Positions 48,896-62,791 are shown, counted from the first letter of the stretch. The stretch: DNA of 64,000 bases from Stomorhina lunata (GCA_933228675.1 OW121742.1:41468976-41532975); one strand, 5' to 3'. The notes: generated from the sequence alone by a model not told the origin. Made by a program: numbers and translations.

Positions 48896-51155
48896 CTTCT
48901 CTCAAATCTAAAATTAAACTTTATGCTTAAATTTTTGGGCAATCGATGTAAAACCTAATTTCAAAATATCAATCTCCTACCAAAATCATATGTGAACATT
49001 TACACTAGTTATGATTTTTCTAAATAAATTAAAATTTCCTGTTTTGATTACCAAACTAATCCTTGTCAATCTTTAGTTAATGACACATTAACATTTCCAT
49101 GTTTCCATATAACATCAAATTTTTTGTTGAATAAACATAAACTTTCCATTCTTTTCTTAACACCCTTTCCCAAGGAGCACCACAAAATTGTCAATCTTAT
49201 ATATATCCAATAATCCCTAATAAAGCATTTTAAAGTAAAAAAAAATTAACTAATACATTAAAAGGCATTTACATATCATTCGTTCTCTACAAATTAAATT
49301 AGAAAATTTTTAAACCCTTGTTATCCCTAAAAATAACCTTTTTCTATCAGACATTCCTTGTTCGTACATTAACATTAGATTGACAGACCAATGACATGTA
49401 CATACTTATATATGTTTATCCATTAAATCCAGCTAGAGAAATAAAACTATTAAAAAAAACAATAGCCCCGTTCACAATCCGTTGCAAATAGTCTAGCATC
49501 TTAGCATTTGCAAATTGGTAAAACAAATTAAAAATTTTTCATATAATTTTAATAGAAATTTTTTCATTTGCAATGTCGATTTGCAAATGCTTCGATGCTA
49601 GACTATTTGCATTGAATTGTGAACTGGGCTAATGTTTACAAAAAAAAAAAATGAGTTTTATTCTTAAAAGTATTATTTTCAAATTGTCTATTCATCTGTT
49701 ATAAATATGCCAAAATTTTCCCAAATAAATGATAACTCCTCCAGAGCATAGCAATTTCTAAGGCTTATCTTAACAGTTGTCATAAGCTTAATAAATTTCA
49801 AATTCTCTTACTCCAATTTTTTTCCCGAAATAAGTACGAGTATCTTTTGCCAACCACGTTCTATTGCTATAAATCATTGTTTTTACAGTTAGTGACATTT
49901 AGTGCTTTTTTGCTTGCCTATAATTAGGCACTCTTACACCCTTTTTCCGAAACATATGTTGGTAAATATTTTAGTTATTTTCGACAAAAAAAAAGTACAA
50001 AGGTAAATGTGTGGTTTAGCTATTAGTCTTGTTTACTCTTATCTTACTATATTAATTACTGGTATATGTTTATAATATTGTACCATTAAGTATTTAGATA
50101 AATAAAAATAATAACATATCATTAGGCGTCAAAATGTTGGTTAAGTGTAGCATAAGCTAAGGCATATTTAATTTATTGAATGAGGTAAACAAATATTACA
50201 TACATACAGGCGGTCAAGAAGAGTCAAAAGGTTTGGAAGCTGGTGTAAAATGACACCTTAACACGGAGAAGTTTGGAGTCCACTGTGATTCTTCAATGAT
50301 AGAGAAGGAAAAGAAGTAAAGAATAAGACTAGAGCCTGGGAAAAAGATAGATTCGAAAAAGAATAAGGTATTAATAATAGCTGTTTTGAAGGTAGCGACC
50401 TAGCACTAGCTAGAGATGAATGGCATACCTAAACCATCTAAATTTAGTTATAAAACCTACTACTGTATATTCTAAAGTTCATCATGGAATGTTACTACAA
50501 ATTTGTCTATGGCTCTAATTTTGAAGCATTGCAGAGTGACAGAGGATTTGTTCCATCGGAGTTCTCATCTAAACACAGTCTGTAAAAGTCCGGAATGCTT
50601 CCATCCCAACAGTTTAGCCAAGAGTTTAGGGCACAGTTTTTAAATTTATCCTATTGAGACCTTCACAGTTTCTGGGCATGACCCCTACTTACGCAATGCA
50701 TTATGTTGAAACTAGGAAAATAGGTCATAAGAGGGTAGATAGATGGAGAAGTGTTAATGGACATTTAATTTCAACTTTCCTTTATTACAACTGGCAGGCA
50801 AAAATGTCTATGGGAAACAAATTTTACATACGAACTGTACAGCTAAAGAACGAATTTTCTCTAAAATTTGCTCATTGTTCTATCAGCAAATTAACTACGA
50901 AGGGATGAGCTCTAACAGATAGACGTGTATTGCTTAAAAAATTCACTAATTTCATTAGATCACATTCTGTAGTAGTAACCATAGAAAAATGTGGCACAAA
51001 CCACATTGAGACGATGATCCAGTGAATCAATAGAGTTGAATACCCTACCGTCATCAAGGAACACCTTTGCACTCTCCTGCACATGGTCAAGAAATTCCAA
51101 ATTACATGAGAGTTGTATTTCACTTTCCGTCGGTTATAGATAGAGAAGAAAGAAA
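48896..51155. other. Intron sequence with a small MITE; otherwise nothing recognised
   Basis: 48896-50200 is AT-rich and holds the MITE at 49465-49629. 50200-51150 is less AT-rich and may be an old transposon remnant; open frames at 50654-50908 (plus) and 50872-51123 (minus) were examined and match no family I recognise. Confidence 0.55.
49465..49629. mobile_element. 165-bp MITE with long TIRs and TA target duplication
   Basis: The ends are GCCCCGTTCACAAT and ATTGTGAACTGGGC, extending into inverted arms of about 55 bases (GCAAATAGTCTAGCATC facing GATGCTAGACTATTTGC). TA lies on both sides (49463-49464, 49630-49631). TA duplication plus TIRs suggests a Tc1/mariner-type MITE. Confidence 0.8.
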
Positions 51156-52826
51156 AACATTTTTGAAAAATTTCCTATTCAATTAAGAAATTTTAAAAAA
51201 ATTTACTATAAAAATAAGACATTTTTGAAAAACTTCATATAAAAATAAGAAATTTTAAAAAAATTCCTATTGAATTGAGAAGAAAAAATTTTCTATAAAA
51301 ATAAGACATTTTTGAAAAATTTCCTATCAAAATAGGAAATTTTTGAAAAATTTCCTATAAAAATAGGAAATTTTTGAAAAATTTCCTATAAAAATAGGAA
51401 ATTTTTGAAAAATTTCCTATAAAAATAGGAAATTTTTGAAAAATTTCCTATAAAAATAGGAAATTTTTGAAAAATTTCCTATAAAAATAGGAAATTTTTG
51501 AAAAATTTCCTATAAAAATAGGAAATTTTTGAAAAATTTCCTATAAAAATAGGAAATTTTTGAAAAATTTCCTATAAAAATAGGAAATTTTTGAAAAATT
51601 TCCTATAAAAATAGGAAATTTTTGAAAAATTTCCTATAAAAATAGAAATTTTTGAAAAATTTCCTATAAAAAATAGGAAATTTTTGAAAAATTTCCTGTA
51701 AAAATAGGAAATTTTTGAAAAATTTCCTATAAAAATAGGAAATTTTTGAAAAATTTCCTATAAAAATAGGAAATTTTTGAAAAATTTCCTATAAAAATAG
51801 GAAATTTTTGAAAAATTTCCTATAAAAATAGGAAATTTTTGAAAAATTTCCTATAAAAATAGGAAATTTTTGAAAAATTTCCTATAAAAATAGGAAATTT
51901 TTGAAAAATTTCCTATAAAAATAGGAAATTTTTGAGAAATTTCCTATAAAAATAGGAAATTTTTGAGAAATTTCCTATAAAAATAGGAATTTTTTGAGAA
52001 ATTTCCTATAAAAATAGGAAATTTTTGAAAAATTTCCTATAAAAATAGGAAATTTTTGAAAAATTTCCTATTAAAATAGGAAATTTTTGAAAAATTTCCT
52101 ATAAAAATAGGAAATTTTTGAAAAATTTCCTATAAAAATAAGAAATTTTTGAAAAATTTCCTATAAAAATAGGAAATTTTTGAAAAATTTCCTATAAAAA
52201 TAGGAAATTTTTGAAAAATTTCCTATAAGAATATGAAATTTTTGAAAAATTTCCTATAAAAATAGGAAATTTTTGAAAAATTTCCTATAAAAATAGGAAA
52301 TTTAAAAATAGGAAATTTCCTATTTTTATAGGAAATTTTTAAAAAATTTCCTATAAAAATAGGAAATTTTTCAAAAATTTCCTATAAAAATAGGAAATTT
52401 TTGAAAAATTTCCTATAAAAAAAGGAAATTTTTGAGAAATTTCCTATAAAAATAGGAAATTTTTGAGAAATTTCCTATAAAAATAGGAAATTTTTGAGAA
52501 ATTTCCTATAAAAATAGGAAATTTTTGAGAAATTTCCTATAAAAATAGGAAATTTTTGAGAAATTTCCTATAAAAATAGGAAATTTTTGAGAAATTTCCT
52601 ATAAAAATAGGAAATTTTTGAGAAATTTCCTATAAAAATAGGAATTTTTTGAGAAATTTCCTATAAAAATAGGAAATTTTTGAAAAATTTCCTATAAAAA
52701 TAGGAAATTTTTGAAAAATTTCCTATAAAAATAGGAAATTTTTGAAAAATTTCCTATAAAAATAGGAAATTTTTGAAAAATTTCCTATAAAAATAGGAAA
52801 TTTTTGAAAAATTTCCTATAAAAATA
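51156..52826 (+). repeat. Minisatellite F1 (31-bp unit), forward, homogeneous
   Basis: About 54 units, most identical. A TTTTTGAGAAATTTCC subtype forms two blocks (about 51930-52010 and 52430-52660). A short inversion lies at about 52300-52345. Confidence 0.95.
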
Positions 52827-53165
52827 TCTGAATGGAATTTTATAATTAGCGCAGAACGTCACTGGAACCAATTACAATCTAGTACTCAACTAACTGGCAG
52901 TGCAATGGAATTTAAAAGAAAACTTTTTTTACATTTTTGTTAGTTTTAAAAAATTTTTTCATGTTTTAAATTTAAAATTTTTAAAAATATTTTTATTTTT
53001 TATATTATATATATTTTTTTTTTTTTTTTACACTCGCTCTTATTTTTCTTCTTTTTTGTAATTTAAAAATGTTAAAATATTATATTGTTTACATTATATG
53101 AACACATACTATAATAAAAAAGATGTATATCTTGTTGTATGTGTTAATCAAATATGAAATAAATA
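52827..53165 (+). mobile_element. LINE (non-LTR retrotransposon) 3' fragment inside F1
   Basis: The first 111 bases translate as a C-terminal tail with HWNQLQSSTQLTGSAMEFKRK followed within a few residues by a stop (TAG, 52941-52943). The W-N-x-L ... S ... F-K-R-K-L pattern is typical of the end of LINE reverse-transcriptase proteins. An AT-rich 3'UTR with ATGAAATAAATAAA follows. It is 5'-truncated, as LINE insertions usually are, and both flanks are F1 units. Clade not determined. Confidence 0.55.
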
Positions 53166-55475
53166 AAATTTTTGAAAAATTTCCTATAAAAATAGGAAAT
53201 TTTTGAAAAATTTCCTATAAAAATAGGAAATTTTTGAAAAATTTCCTATAAAAATAGGAAATTTTTGAAAAATTTCCTATAAAAATAGGAAATTTTTGAA
53301 AAATTTCCTATAAAAATAGGAAATTTTTGAAAAATTTCCTATAAAAATAGGAAATTTTTGAAAAATTTCCTATAAAAATAGGAAATTTTTCAAAAATTAT
53401 CTATTTTTCAAAAATTTCCTATTTTTATAGGAAATTTTTGAAAAATTTCCTATAAAAATAGGAAATTTTTGAAAAATTTCCTATAAAAATAGGAAATTTT
53501 TGAAAAATTTCCTATAAAAATAGGAAATTTTTGAAAAATTTCCTATAAAAATAGGAAATTTTTGAAAAATTTCCTATAAAAATAGGAAATTTTTGAAAAA
53601 TTTCCTATAAAAATAGGAAATTTTTGAAAAATTTCCTATAAAAATAGGAAATTTTTGAAAAATTTCCTATAAAAATAGGAAATTTTTGAAAAATTTCCTA
53701 TAAAAATAGGAAATTTTTGAAAAATTTCCTATAAAAATAGGAAATTTTTGAAAAATTTCCTATAAAAATAGGAAATTTTTGAAAAATTTCCTATAAAAAT
53801 AGGAAATTTTTGAAAAATTTCCTATAAAAATAGGAAATTTTTGAAAAATTTCCTATAAAAATACGAAATTTTTGAAAAATTTCCTATAAAAATACGAAAT
53901 TTTTGAAAAATTTCCTATAAAAATAGGAAATTTTTGAAAAATTTCCTATAAAAATACGAAATTTTTGAAAAATTTCCTATAAAAATAGGAAATTTTTGAA
54001 AAATTTCCTATAAAAGTAGGAAATTTTTGAAAAATTTCCTATAAAAATAGGAAATTTTTGAAAAATTTCCTATAAAAATAGGAAATTTTTCAAAAATTTC
54101 CTATAAAAATAGGAAATTTTTCAAAAATTTCCTATAAAAATAGGAAATTTTTGAAAAATTTCCTATAAAAATAGGAAATTTTTGAAAAATTTCCTATAAA
54201 AATAGGAAATTTTTGAAAAATTTCCTATAAAAATAGGAAATTTTTGAAAAATTTCCTATAAAAATAGGAAATTTTTGAAAAATTTCCTATAAAAATAGGA
54301 AATTTTTGAAAAATTTCCTATAAAAATAGGAAATTTTTGAAAAATTTCCTATAAAAATAGGAAATTTTTGAAAAATTTCCTATAAAAATAGGAAATTTTT
54401 GAAAAATTTCCTATAAAAATAGGAAATTTTTGAAAAATTTCCTATAAAAATAGGAAATTTTTGAAAAATTTCCTATAAAAATAGGAAATTTTTGAAAAAT
54501 TTCCTATAAAAATAGGAAATTTTTGAAAAATTTCCTATAAAAATAGGAAATTTTTGAAAAATTTCCTATAAAAGTAGGAAATTTTTGAAAAATTTCCTAT
54601 AAAAATAGGAAATTTTTGAAAAATTTCCTATAAAAATAGGAAATTTTTGAAAAATTTCCTATAAAAATAGGAAATTTTTGAAAAATTTCCTATAAAAATA
54701 GGAAATTTTTGAAAAATTTCCTATAAAAATAGGAAATTTTTGAAAAATTTCCTATAAAAATAGGAAATTTTTGAAAAATTTCCTATAAAAATAGGAAATT
54801 TTTGAAAAATTTCCTATAAAAATAGGAAATTTTTGAAAAATTTCCTATAAAAATAGGAAATTTTTGAAAAATTTCCTATAAAAATAGGAAATTTTTGAAA
54901 AATTTCCTATAAAAATAGGAAATTTTTGAAAAATTTCCTATAAAAATAGGAAATTTTTGAAAAATTTCCTATAAAAATAGGAAATTTTTGAAAAATTTCC
55001 TATAAAAATAGGAAATTTTTGAAAAATTTCCTATAAAAATAGGAAATTTTTGAAAAATTTCCTATAAAAATAGGAAATTTTTGAAAAATTTCCTATAAAA
55101 ATAGGAAATTTTTGAAAAATTTCCTATAAAAATAGGAAATTTTTGAAAAATTTCCTATAAAAATAGGAAATATTTGAAAAATTTCCTATAAAAATAGGAA
55201 ATTTTTGAAAAATTTCCTATAAAAATAGGAAATTTTTGAAAAATTTCCTATAAAAATAGGAAATTTTTGAAAAATTTCCTATAAAAAATAGGCAATGTTT
55301 GAAAAATTTCCTATAAAAATAGGAAATTTTTGAAAAATTTCCTATCAAAATAGGAAGTTTTTGAACAATTTCCTATAAAATAGGAAATTTTTGAAAAATT
55401 TCCTATAAAAATAGGAAATTTTTGAAACATTTCCCATAAAAATAGGAAGTTTTTTAAAAATTTCCTAAACAATTT
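53166..55475 (+). repeat. Minisatellite F1 (31-bp unit), forward, largest and cleanest block
   Basis: About 74 units, long runs identical. Short inverted patch at about 53390-53435. A TACGAAATTT subtype appears at 53860-53960. The last 200 bp are degenerate. Confidence 0.96.
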
Positions 55476-56815
55476 TTTTATGTTGTTGCCTAGTGTATTT
55501 AGTACTTGCGATTTTTCAATTATAATTGTATTTGTTTATATGTATTGGAAAAAAATAATCACAAGTTGGTAAAGTTATTTGATTTCCGTTGATTGCTTTA
55601 TTAATAGAATAATCATTATAATAAATATTTCCATAAAGAATGGAAAAAATGTAATGAAATTAGTATATGTTTTACTATGTTTTCAACAAAAAGAACTAAC
55701 TTATACAACAATTAATAAATATTTATCTAAATGTTTCGACGTTAAACTTTATGTTTCGCTATTTAGCTAATTTACACTAAAAATCTACTTGAAAGTGAGT
55801 AAATACTTGTAGAGAAGAAAAATATGTTTTTACTCAAAACATACCCAAGGGGAAAATATGTAAAAGGGTATTACCTGAGACACTTACTAAAAGGAGTCTT
55901 TTCTGGTAGACAAATAACTTGTGTTTCAATGGTTTTGTTGAAGATTGATATCATAACTATAAAAAATGTTAAAAAAATATTCTATTTTATCATTTCTATA
56001 TGAAGCTTTTATAGATATGCATTGAGAAGGCATTCTGTAATGTCTTAAATTTGAAATTTTATAGATAAAGTTTAAGAAAATAGTTACAGATAATACAGAA
56101 ATTTTCTTTTATTATTCTTTAAGGATATAATAGCTTCTTAAGTCTCTTAATACCGGTCTTTTCAAATTCATTCCAATTATTCATTCCAATTAGAAGTTCC
56201 CCAAACTTCTTCCTTTTTCCCACTGGGTCTCTTACATATCCAACAGTTTGGCTGGGAGGTGCCAAAGAATGTGTTAGAAAAAAAAATTGTGTTTGCTTGT
56301 ACATTTTTGTTTGTTTATGTCTATTAAAGCTTGTTTACCAGATCCATTAGCGCCATTAGCATAATAAATGAATTTCTCCTACAATTAAGGTGCATACTTG
56401 AATGTATGTATGTACACATTTGAGTATACACACACATTTTTATATACAGTTTCGTATATTGTATTCATACACATACTTAGATCATAGAGATACTTTATCT
56501 GTCTACTCATATGGAATCAGCACATGGAACGCTTTTCAACGACATTTGCCAACTAGAGACTAAGAGGGAAGAAGTAGGTGGTGACAGGGAGATAAAGCGG
56601 AATGTTAAACAAATATGTTTTTTTATTTATATTATGGATAAAAAAAGAAAAATGTGCAAGTATGAATGAGCATAAATAAATATTTAAATTTTTGCCCTAT
56701 ACTAAAAATAGTTGAATGTTTGTTGAAAGTAAAAATAAAGAGAATTTTATCTAGATATTACACTAATCAACAAGAAAAATGTTAAGAAGAGGTAAGTGCC
56801 CTTGACTACCCAGAG
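55476..56815. other. Intron sequence, nothing recognised
   Basis: Non-tandem. A minus-strand open frame at 56119-56304 was considered as a possible exon but has no convincing splice sites or family match. Confidence 0.55.
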
Positions 56816-57480
56816 TAGTCAATTGACTATAAATAGTCAATTTTCGAAAAATTTTCCTATAAATAGTCAATTTTCGAAAAATTTCCTATAAATAGTCAAT
56901 TTTCGAAAAATTTCCTATAAATAGTCAATTTTCGAAAAATTTCCTATAAATAGTCAATTTTCGAAAAATTTCCTATAAATAGTCAATTTTCGAAAAATTT
57001 CCTATAAATAGTCAATTTTCGAAAAATTTCCTATAAATAGTCAATTTTCGAAAATTTCCTATAAATAGTCAATTTTCGAAAAATTTCCTATAAATAGTCA
57101 ATTTTCGAAAAATTTCCTATAAATAGTCAATTTTCGAAAAATTTCCTATAAATAGTCAATTTTCGAAAAATTTCCTATAAATAGTCAATTTTCGAAAAAT
57201 TTCCTATAAATAGTCAATTTTCGAAAAGTTTCTTATGAATAGTCAATTTTCGAAAAATTTCCTATAAAGAGTCAATTTTCGAAAAATTTCTTATAAATAG
57301 TCAATTTTCGAAAAATTTCCTATAAATAGTCAATTTTTGAAAAATTTCCTATAAATAGTCAATTTTCGAAAAATTTCCTATAAATAGTCAATTTTCGAAA
57401 AATTTCCTTTAAAAAAGTCAATTTTCTTAAAATTTCCTTAAAAAAGTGAATTTTCTAAAAATTTCCTATAAACTGTTAAT
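56816..57480 (+). repeat. Minisatellite F2 (29-bp unit), clean array
   Basis: About 22 units of TATAAATAGTCAATTTT plus CGAAAAATTTCC, nearly identical. The same unit as the degenerate array at 8.7-10.0 kb, same orientation. Confidence 0.95.
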
Positions 57481-57645
57481 TTTTCAAAAATTTCCTATAA
57501 AAATAAAAAATTTAAAAAAATTTTTCTATGTTGATAGGAAATTTTTCAAAAATTTTTTATTTTTATAGGAAATTTTTTAGAAATATCCTATTTTTGTGGG
57601 AAATTTTTCAAAATTTTCCTATTTTTGTAGGAAATTTTATATACA
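57481..57645 (-). repeat. Minisatellite F1, short reverse remnant
   Basis: A few diverged units of the CCTATTTTTGTAGG / AAATTTTTCAAAA type directly after F2. Confidence 0.75.
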
Positions 57646-58485
57646 TTTTTTTTAGTATTTATTCTGTTATATTTTTTGTTTTCACCATAAACTGGTGACA
57701 ACATTTAATTTGACTTTTAAAATGTCCTTTCAAAATCTTTTATCTTGTCCTTCTATGTAAATTGATTTACTTCATATTTGACTTATTAAAAAAAACGTAA
57801 TAAATATAAATCGTATTTCTTGATAATCTTTTTAAATCTTTAAACCTTAGTATAAGACTATGCAAATTTTCCTTAACTTTTATATCTACAATAACATAAT
57901 CTCTACTAGTAACTTATTCTTACAAAAATTTTCATCATAATACAAAATTTAGTATTAAATAAAAATGTATTATTTATTTATTTTCTCAACAATATAAATA
58001 ATTCTTATGAAATTTAAAGTTATTTTTACTTTTTATTATTGCAATTTTATTTTTTCCATTTTATTTCTTACTCTGTTCTTAACAGGTTGTCATGTTAATG
58101 CAAATTGTGCACTAAAATACTGAAATAAAATGAAGTATTTTATAAAAATGGAATGGAATTTATTTTCTGATGTATTTTATTTGTTTTTCTTGATTTGATG
58201 CTCAAGTTTTTCTGGAAATTAAAATTTCTTTAAAACGAAATCGAAGTTAGACAACTTAAATGAAATTGAGAATTTAAAATGACTTTGCAGATGCACTTAA
58301 GAAAGGAAAATAAATTTTATTTAAATTCATACATTTTCTAAAAACAAGTGTTGAAGTAAGTGAAAGACAATCTATATAAATAAATTTGTATTGGGAACTG
58401 TTTTATACAAGAAATTTTTACAAAACTTAAAACTTATGGATTGATACTCAAACAACTTCAATTTTTATAGATTCTTACAGCTTTT
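57646..58485. other. Intron sequence, nothing recognised
   Basis: Non-tandem AT-rich spacer before the second 12-bp array. Confidence 0.6.
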
Positions 58486-61400
58486 TTCTTAGTCTATGTC
58501 TTAGTCTATGTCTTAGTCTATGTCTTAGTCTTTGTCTTAGTCTATGTCTCAGTCTATGTCTTAGTCTATGTCTTAGTCTATGTCTTAGTCTATGTCTTAG
58601 TCTATGTCTTAGTCTATGTCTTAGTCTATGTCTTAGTCTATGTCTTAGTCTATGTCTTAGTCTATGTCTTAGTCTATGTCTTAGTCTATGTCTTAGTCTA
58701 TGTCTTAGCCTATGTCTTAGTCTATGTCTTAGTCTATGTCTTAGTCTATGTCTTAGTCTATGTCTTAGTCTTTGTCTTAGTCTATGTCTTAGCCTATGTC
58801 TTAGTCTATGTCTTAGTCTATGTCTTAGTCTATGTCTTAGCCTATGTCTTAGTCTATGTCTTAGTCTATGTCTTAGTCTATGTCTTAGTCTATGTCTTAG
58901 TCTATGTCTTAGTCTATGTCTTAGTCTATGTCTTAGTCTTTGTCTTAGTCTATGTCTTAGTCTATGTCTTAGTCTATGTCTTAGTCTATGTCTTAGTCTA
59001 TGTCTTAGTCTATGTCTTAGTCTATGTCTTAGTCTATGTCTTAGTCTATATCTTAGTCTATGTCTTAGTCTATGTCTTAGTCTATGTCTTAGCCTATGTC
59101 TTAGTCTATGTCTTAGTCTATGTCTTAGTCTATGTCTTAGTCTATTTCTTAGTCTATGTCTTAGTCTATGTCTTAGTCTATGTCTTAGTCTATGTCTTAG
59201 TCTATGTCTTAGTCTATATCTTAGTCTATGTCTTAGTCTATGTCTTAGTCTATGTCTTAGTCTACGTCTTAGTCTATGTCTAAGTTTATGTCTTAGTCTA
59301 TGTCTTAGTCTATGTCTTAGTCTATGTCTTAGTCTATTTCTTAGTCTATGTCTTAGTCTATGTCTTAGTCTATGTCTTAGTCTATGTCTTAGTCTATGTC
59401 TTAGTCTATGTCTTAGTCTATGTCTTAGTCTATGTCTTAGTCTATGTCTTAGTCTACGTCTTAGTCTATATCTTAGTCTATGTCTTAGTCTATGTCTTAG
59501 TCTATGTCTTAGTCTACGTCTTAGTCTATGTCTTAGTCTATGTCTTAGTCTATGTCTTAGTCTATGTCTTAGTCTATGTCTTAGTCTTTGTCTTAGTCTA
59601 TGTCTCAGTCTATGTCTTAGTCTATGTCTTAGTCTATGTCTTAGTCTATGTCTTAGTCTATGTCTTAGTCTATGTCTTAGTCTATGTCTTAGTCTATGTC
59701 TTAGTCTATGTCTTAGTCTATGTCTTAGTCTATGTCTTAGCCTATGTCTTAGTCTATGTCTTAGTCTATGTCTTAGTCTATGTCTTAGTCTATGTCTTAG
59801 TCTTTGTCTTAGTCTATGTCTTAGCCTATGTCTTAGTCTATGTCTTAGTCTATGTCTTAGTCTATGTCTTAGCCTATGTCTTAGTCTATGTCTTAGTCTA
59901 TGTCTTAGTCTATGTCTTAGTCTATGTCTTAGTCTATGTCTTAGTCTATGTCTTAGTCTATGTCTTAGTCTATGTCTTAGTCTTTGTCTTAGTCTATGTC
60001 TTAGTCTATGTCTTAGTCTATGTCTTAGTCTATGTCTTAGTCTATGTCTTAGTCTATGTCTTAGTCTATGTCTTAGTCTATGTCTTAGTCTATGTCTTAG
60101 TCTATGTCTTAGTCTATGTCTTAGTCTATGTCTTAGCCTATGTCTTAGTCTATGTCTTAGTCTATGTCTTAGTCTATGTCTTAGTCTATTTCTTAGTCTA
60201 TGTCTTAGTCTATGTCTTAGTCTATGTCTTAGTCTATGTCTTAGTCTATGTCTTAGTCTATATCTTAGTCTATGTCTTAGTCTATGTCTTAGTCTATGTC
60301 TTAGTCTACGTCTTAGTCTATGTCTAAGTTTATGTCTTAGTCTATGTCTTAGTCTATGTCTTAGTCTATGTCTTAGTCTATTTCTTAGTCTATGTCTTAG
60401 TCTATGTCTTAGTCTATGTCTTAGTCTATGTCTTAGTCTATGTCTTAGTCTATGTCTTAGTCTATGTCTTAGTCTATGTCTTACTCTATGTCTTAGTCTA
60501 TATCTTAGTCCACATCTTAGTCTATGTCTTAGTCTATGTCTTAGTCTATGTCTTAGTCTATGTCTTAGTCTATGTCTTAGTCTATGTCTTAGTCTATGTC
60601 TTAGTCTATGTCTTAGTCTATGTCTTAGTCTATGTCTTAGTCTATGTCTTAGTCTATGTCTTAGTCTATGTCTTAGTCTATGTCTTAGTCTATGTCTTAG
60701 TCTATGTCTTAGTCTATGTCTTAGTCTATGTCTTAGTCTATGTCTTAGTCTATGTCTTAGTCTATGTCTTAGTCTATGTCTTAGTCTATGTCTTAGTCTA
60801 TGTCTTAGTCTATGTCTTAGTCTATGTCTTAGTCTATGTCTTAGTCTATGTCTTAGTCTATGTCTTAGTCTATGTCTTAGTCTATGTCTTAGTCTATGTC
60901 TTAGTCTATGTCTTAGTCTATGTCTTAGTCTATGTCTTAGTCTATGTCTTAGTCTATGTCTTAGTCTATGTCTTAGTCTATGTCTTAGTCTATGTCTTAG
61001 TCTATGTCTTAGTCTATATCTTAGTCTATGTCTTAGTCTATATCTTAGTCTATGTCTTAGTCTATGTCTTAGTCTATATCTTAGTCTATGTCTTAGTCTA
61101 TGTCTTAGTCTATATCTTAGTCTATATCTTAGTCTATGTCTTAGTCTATGTCTTAGTCTATGTCTTAGTCTACGTCTTAGTCTATGTCTTAGTCTATGTA
61201 TTAGTCTATGTCTTAGTCTATGTCTTAGTATATGTCTATGTCTTAGTCTATATCTTAGTCTATGTCTTAGTCTATGTCTTAGTCTATGTCTTAGTCTATG
61301 TCTTAGTCTATGTCTTAGTCTATGTCTTAGTCTATGTCTTAGTCTATGTCTTAGTCTATGTCTTAGTCTATGTCTTAGTCTATGTCTTAGTCTATGTCTT

Positions 61401-62031
61401 AGTCTATGTCTTAGTCTATGTCTTAGTCTATGTCTTAGTCTATGTCTTAGTCTATGTCTTAGTCTATGTCTTAGTCTATGTCTTAGTCTATGTCTTAGTC
61501 TATGTCTTAGTCTATGTCTTAGTCTATGTCTTAGTCTATGTCTTAGTCTATGTCTTAGTCTATGTCTTAGTCTATGTCTTAGTCTATGTCTTAGTCTATG
61601 TTTTAGTCTATGTTTTAGTCTATGTCTTAGTCTATGTCTTAGTCTATGTCTTAGTCTATGTCTTAGTCTATGTCTTAGTCTATGTCTTAGTCTATTTCTT
61701 AGTCTATGTCTTAGTCTATGTCTTAGTCTATGTCTTAGTCTATGTCTTAGTCTATGTCTTAGTCTATGTTTTAGTCTATGTCTTAGTCTATGTCTTAGTC
61801 TATGTCTTAGTCTATGTCTTAGTCTACGTCTTAGTCTATGTCTAAGTTTATGTCTTAGTCTATGTCTTAGTCTATGTCTTAGTCTATGTCTTAGTCTATG
61901 TCTTAGTCTATGTCGTAATATATTTTTTTAGTCTATGTCGTAATATATTTTTTTAGTTTATTTCTTGGCCTATGGGTTAGTCTATATCTCAGTCTATATC
62001 TTACTCTATATCTTAGTCTGTGTCTTAGTAT
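58486..62031 (+). repeat. 12-bp tandem array (GTCTATGTCTTA)n, second locus, about 295 copies
   Basis: Same unit and orientation as 18935-22912. It carries a higher-order duplication: the pattern of variant units from 58529 to about 59450 is repeated from 59585 to about 60480 at an offset of 1,032-1,056 bp (86-88 units). The right end decays (TATTTTTTTAGTC, TCTATATC). Confidence 0.97.
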
Positions 62032-62640
62032 AAGGCCAAAACTTTTTTATTGTTCTAAAATTATCCCAAAAAAATCCAATAATTGCCTTTTTTTGCCATT
62101 CACAAATTTTTAAGTTAAAAATGACTTCAAGCCAAAAATTTTTAACTTTTGACTTAAAAATTTCAATTTAAAATTAATTTCTCTTTTTTCTTTGGTCATA
62201 TAAAGTTTTGTATAAAATTTTCTTTTTACATTATTTGAACTTAACTATTTTCAAGTTTACAAGTAAGAAGTTAAAAAAACATTAAGAAAAAATTTTAGGA
62301 AGATAAAAAGTTTCCTTTTAGATGAAACTATTTACGACATTGAAGTAAAAACTTCTTTTTGTTTGAAAATTTCAAGAAAATAATAAATTTTAGGTGAGAA
62401 ATATTTTTAATTTTTTTTTATAAGGAAATATTTGGAATATTACAGGAATAGTTTGAAAAGTTAAATGTATAAGTTTTATATCTAAAAACTTGAAGTTTAA
62501 GAAACGTTTTACACATACACTCATATGAACTTATTCTGATATAATAAGAAATAGTAAAACCAATATTAGTACCAATAGTAATGCTATAATTACTGCCGAT
62601 AGTAGTACCAGTACTAATACTAAGATATAGATTAAGGCAT
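62032..62640. other. Intron sequence, nothing recognised
   Basis: Non-tandem AT-rich sequence. Confidence 0.55.
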
Positions 62641-62735
62641 TGACTGAATCATAGGCAAAGTCCATGATATGAACAAAGACGTAGGTTAAGACATAAACTA
62701 ATAGATAAACCTAAATGAAGACTAAGACAAAGACT

Positions 62736-62791
<56 letters not shown>

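Noticed and set aside
50654..51123. Two overlapping open frames as a possible small gene
   Set aside because: Short, on opposite strands, with no recognisable motif or splice support; more likely an old transposon remnant.
56119..56304. Minus-strand frame with ordinary-looking amino-acid composition, considered as a leader or alternative exon
   Set aside because: No convincing acceptor/donor pair in a phase that fits the gene and no family resemblance.
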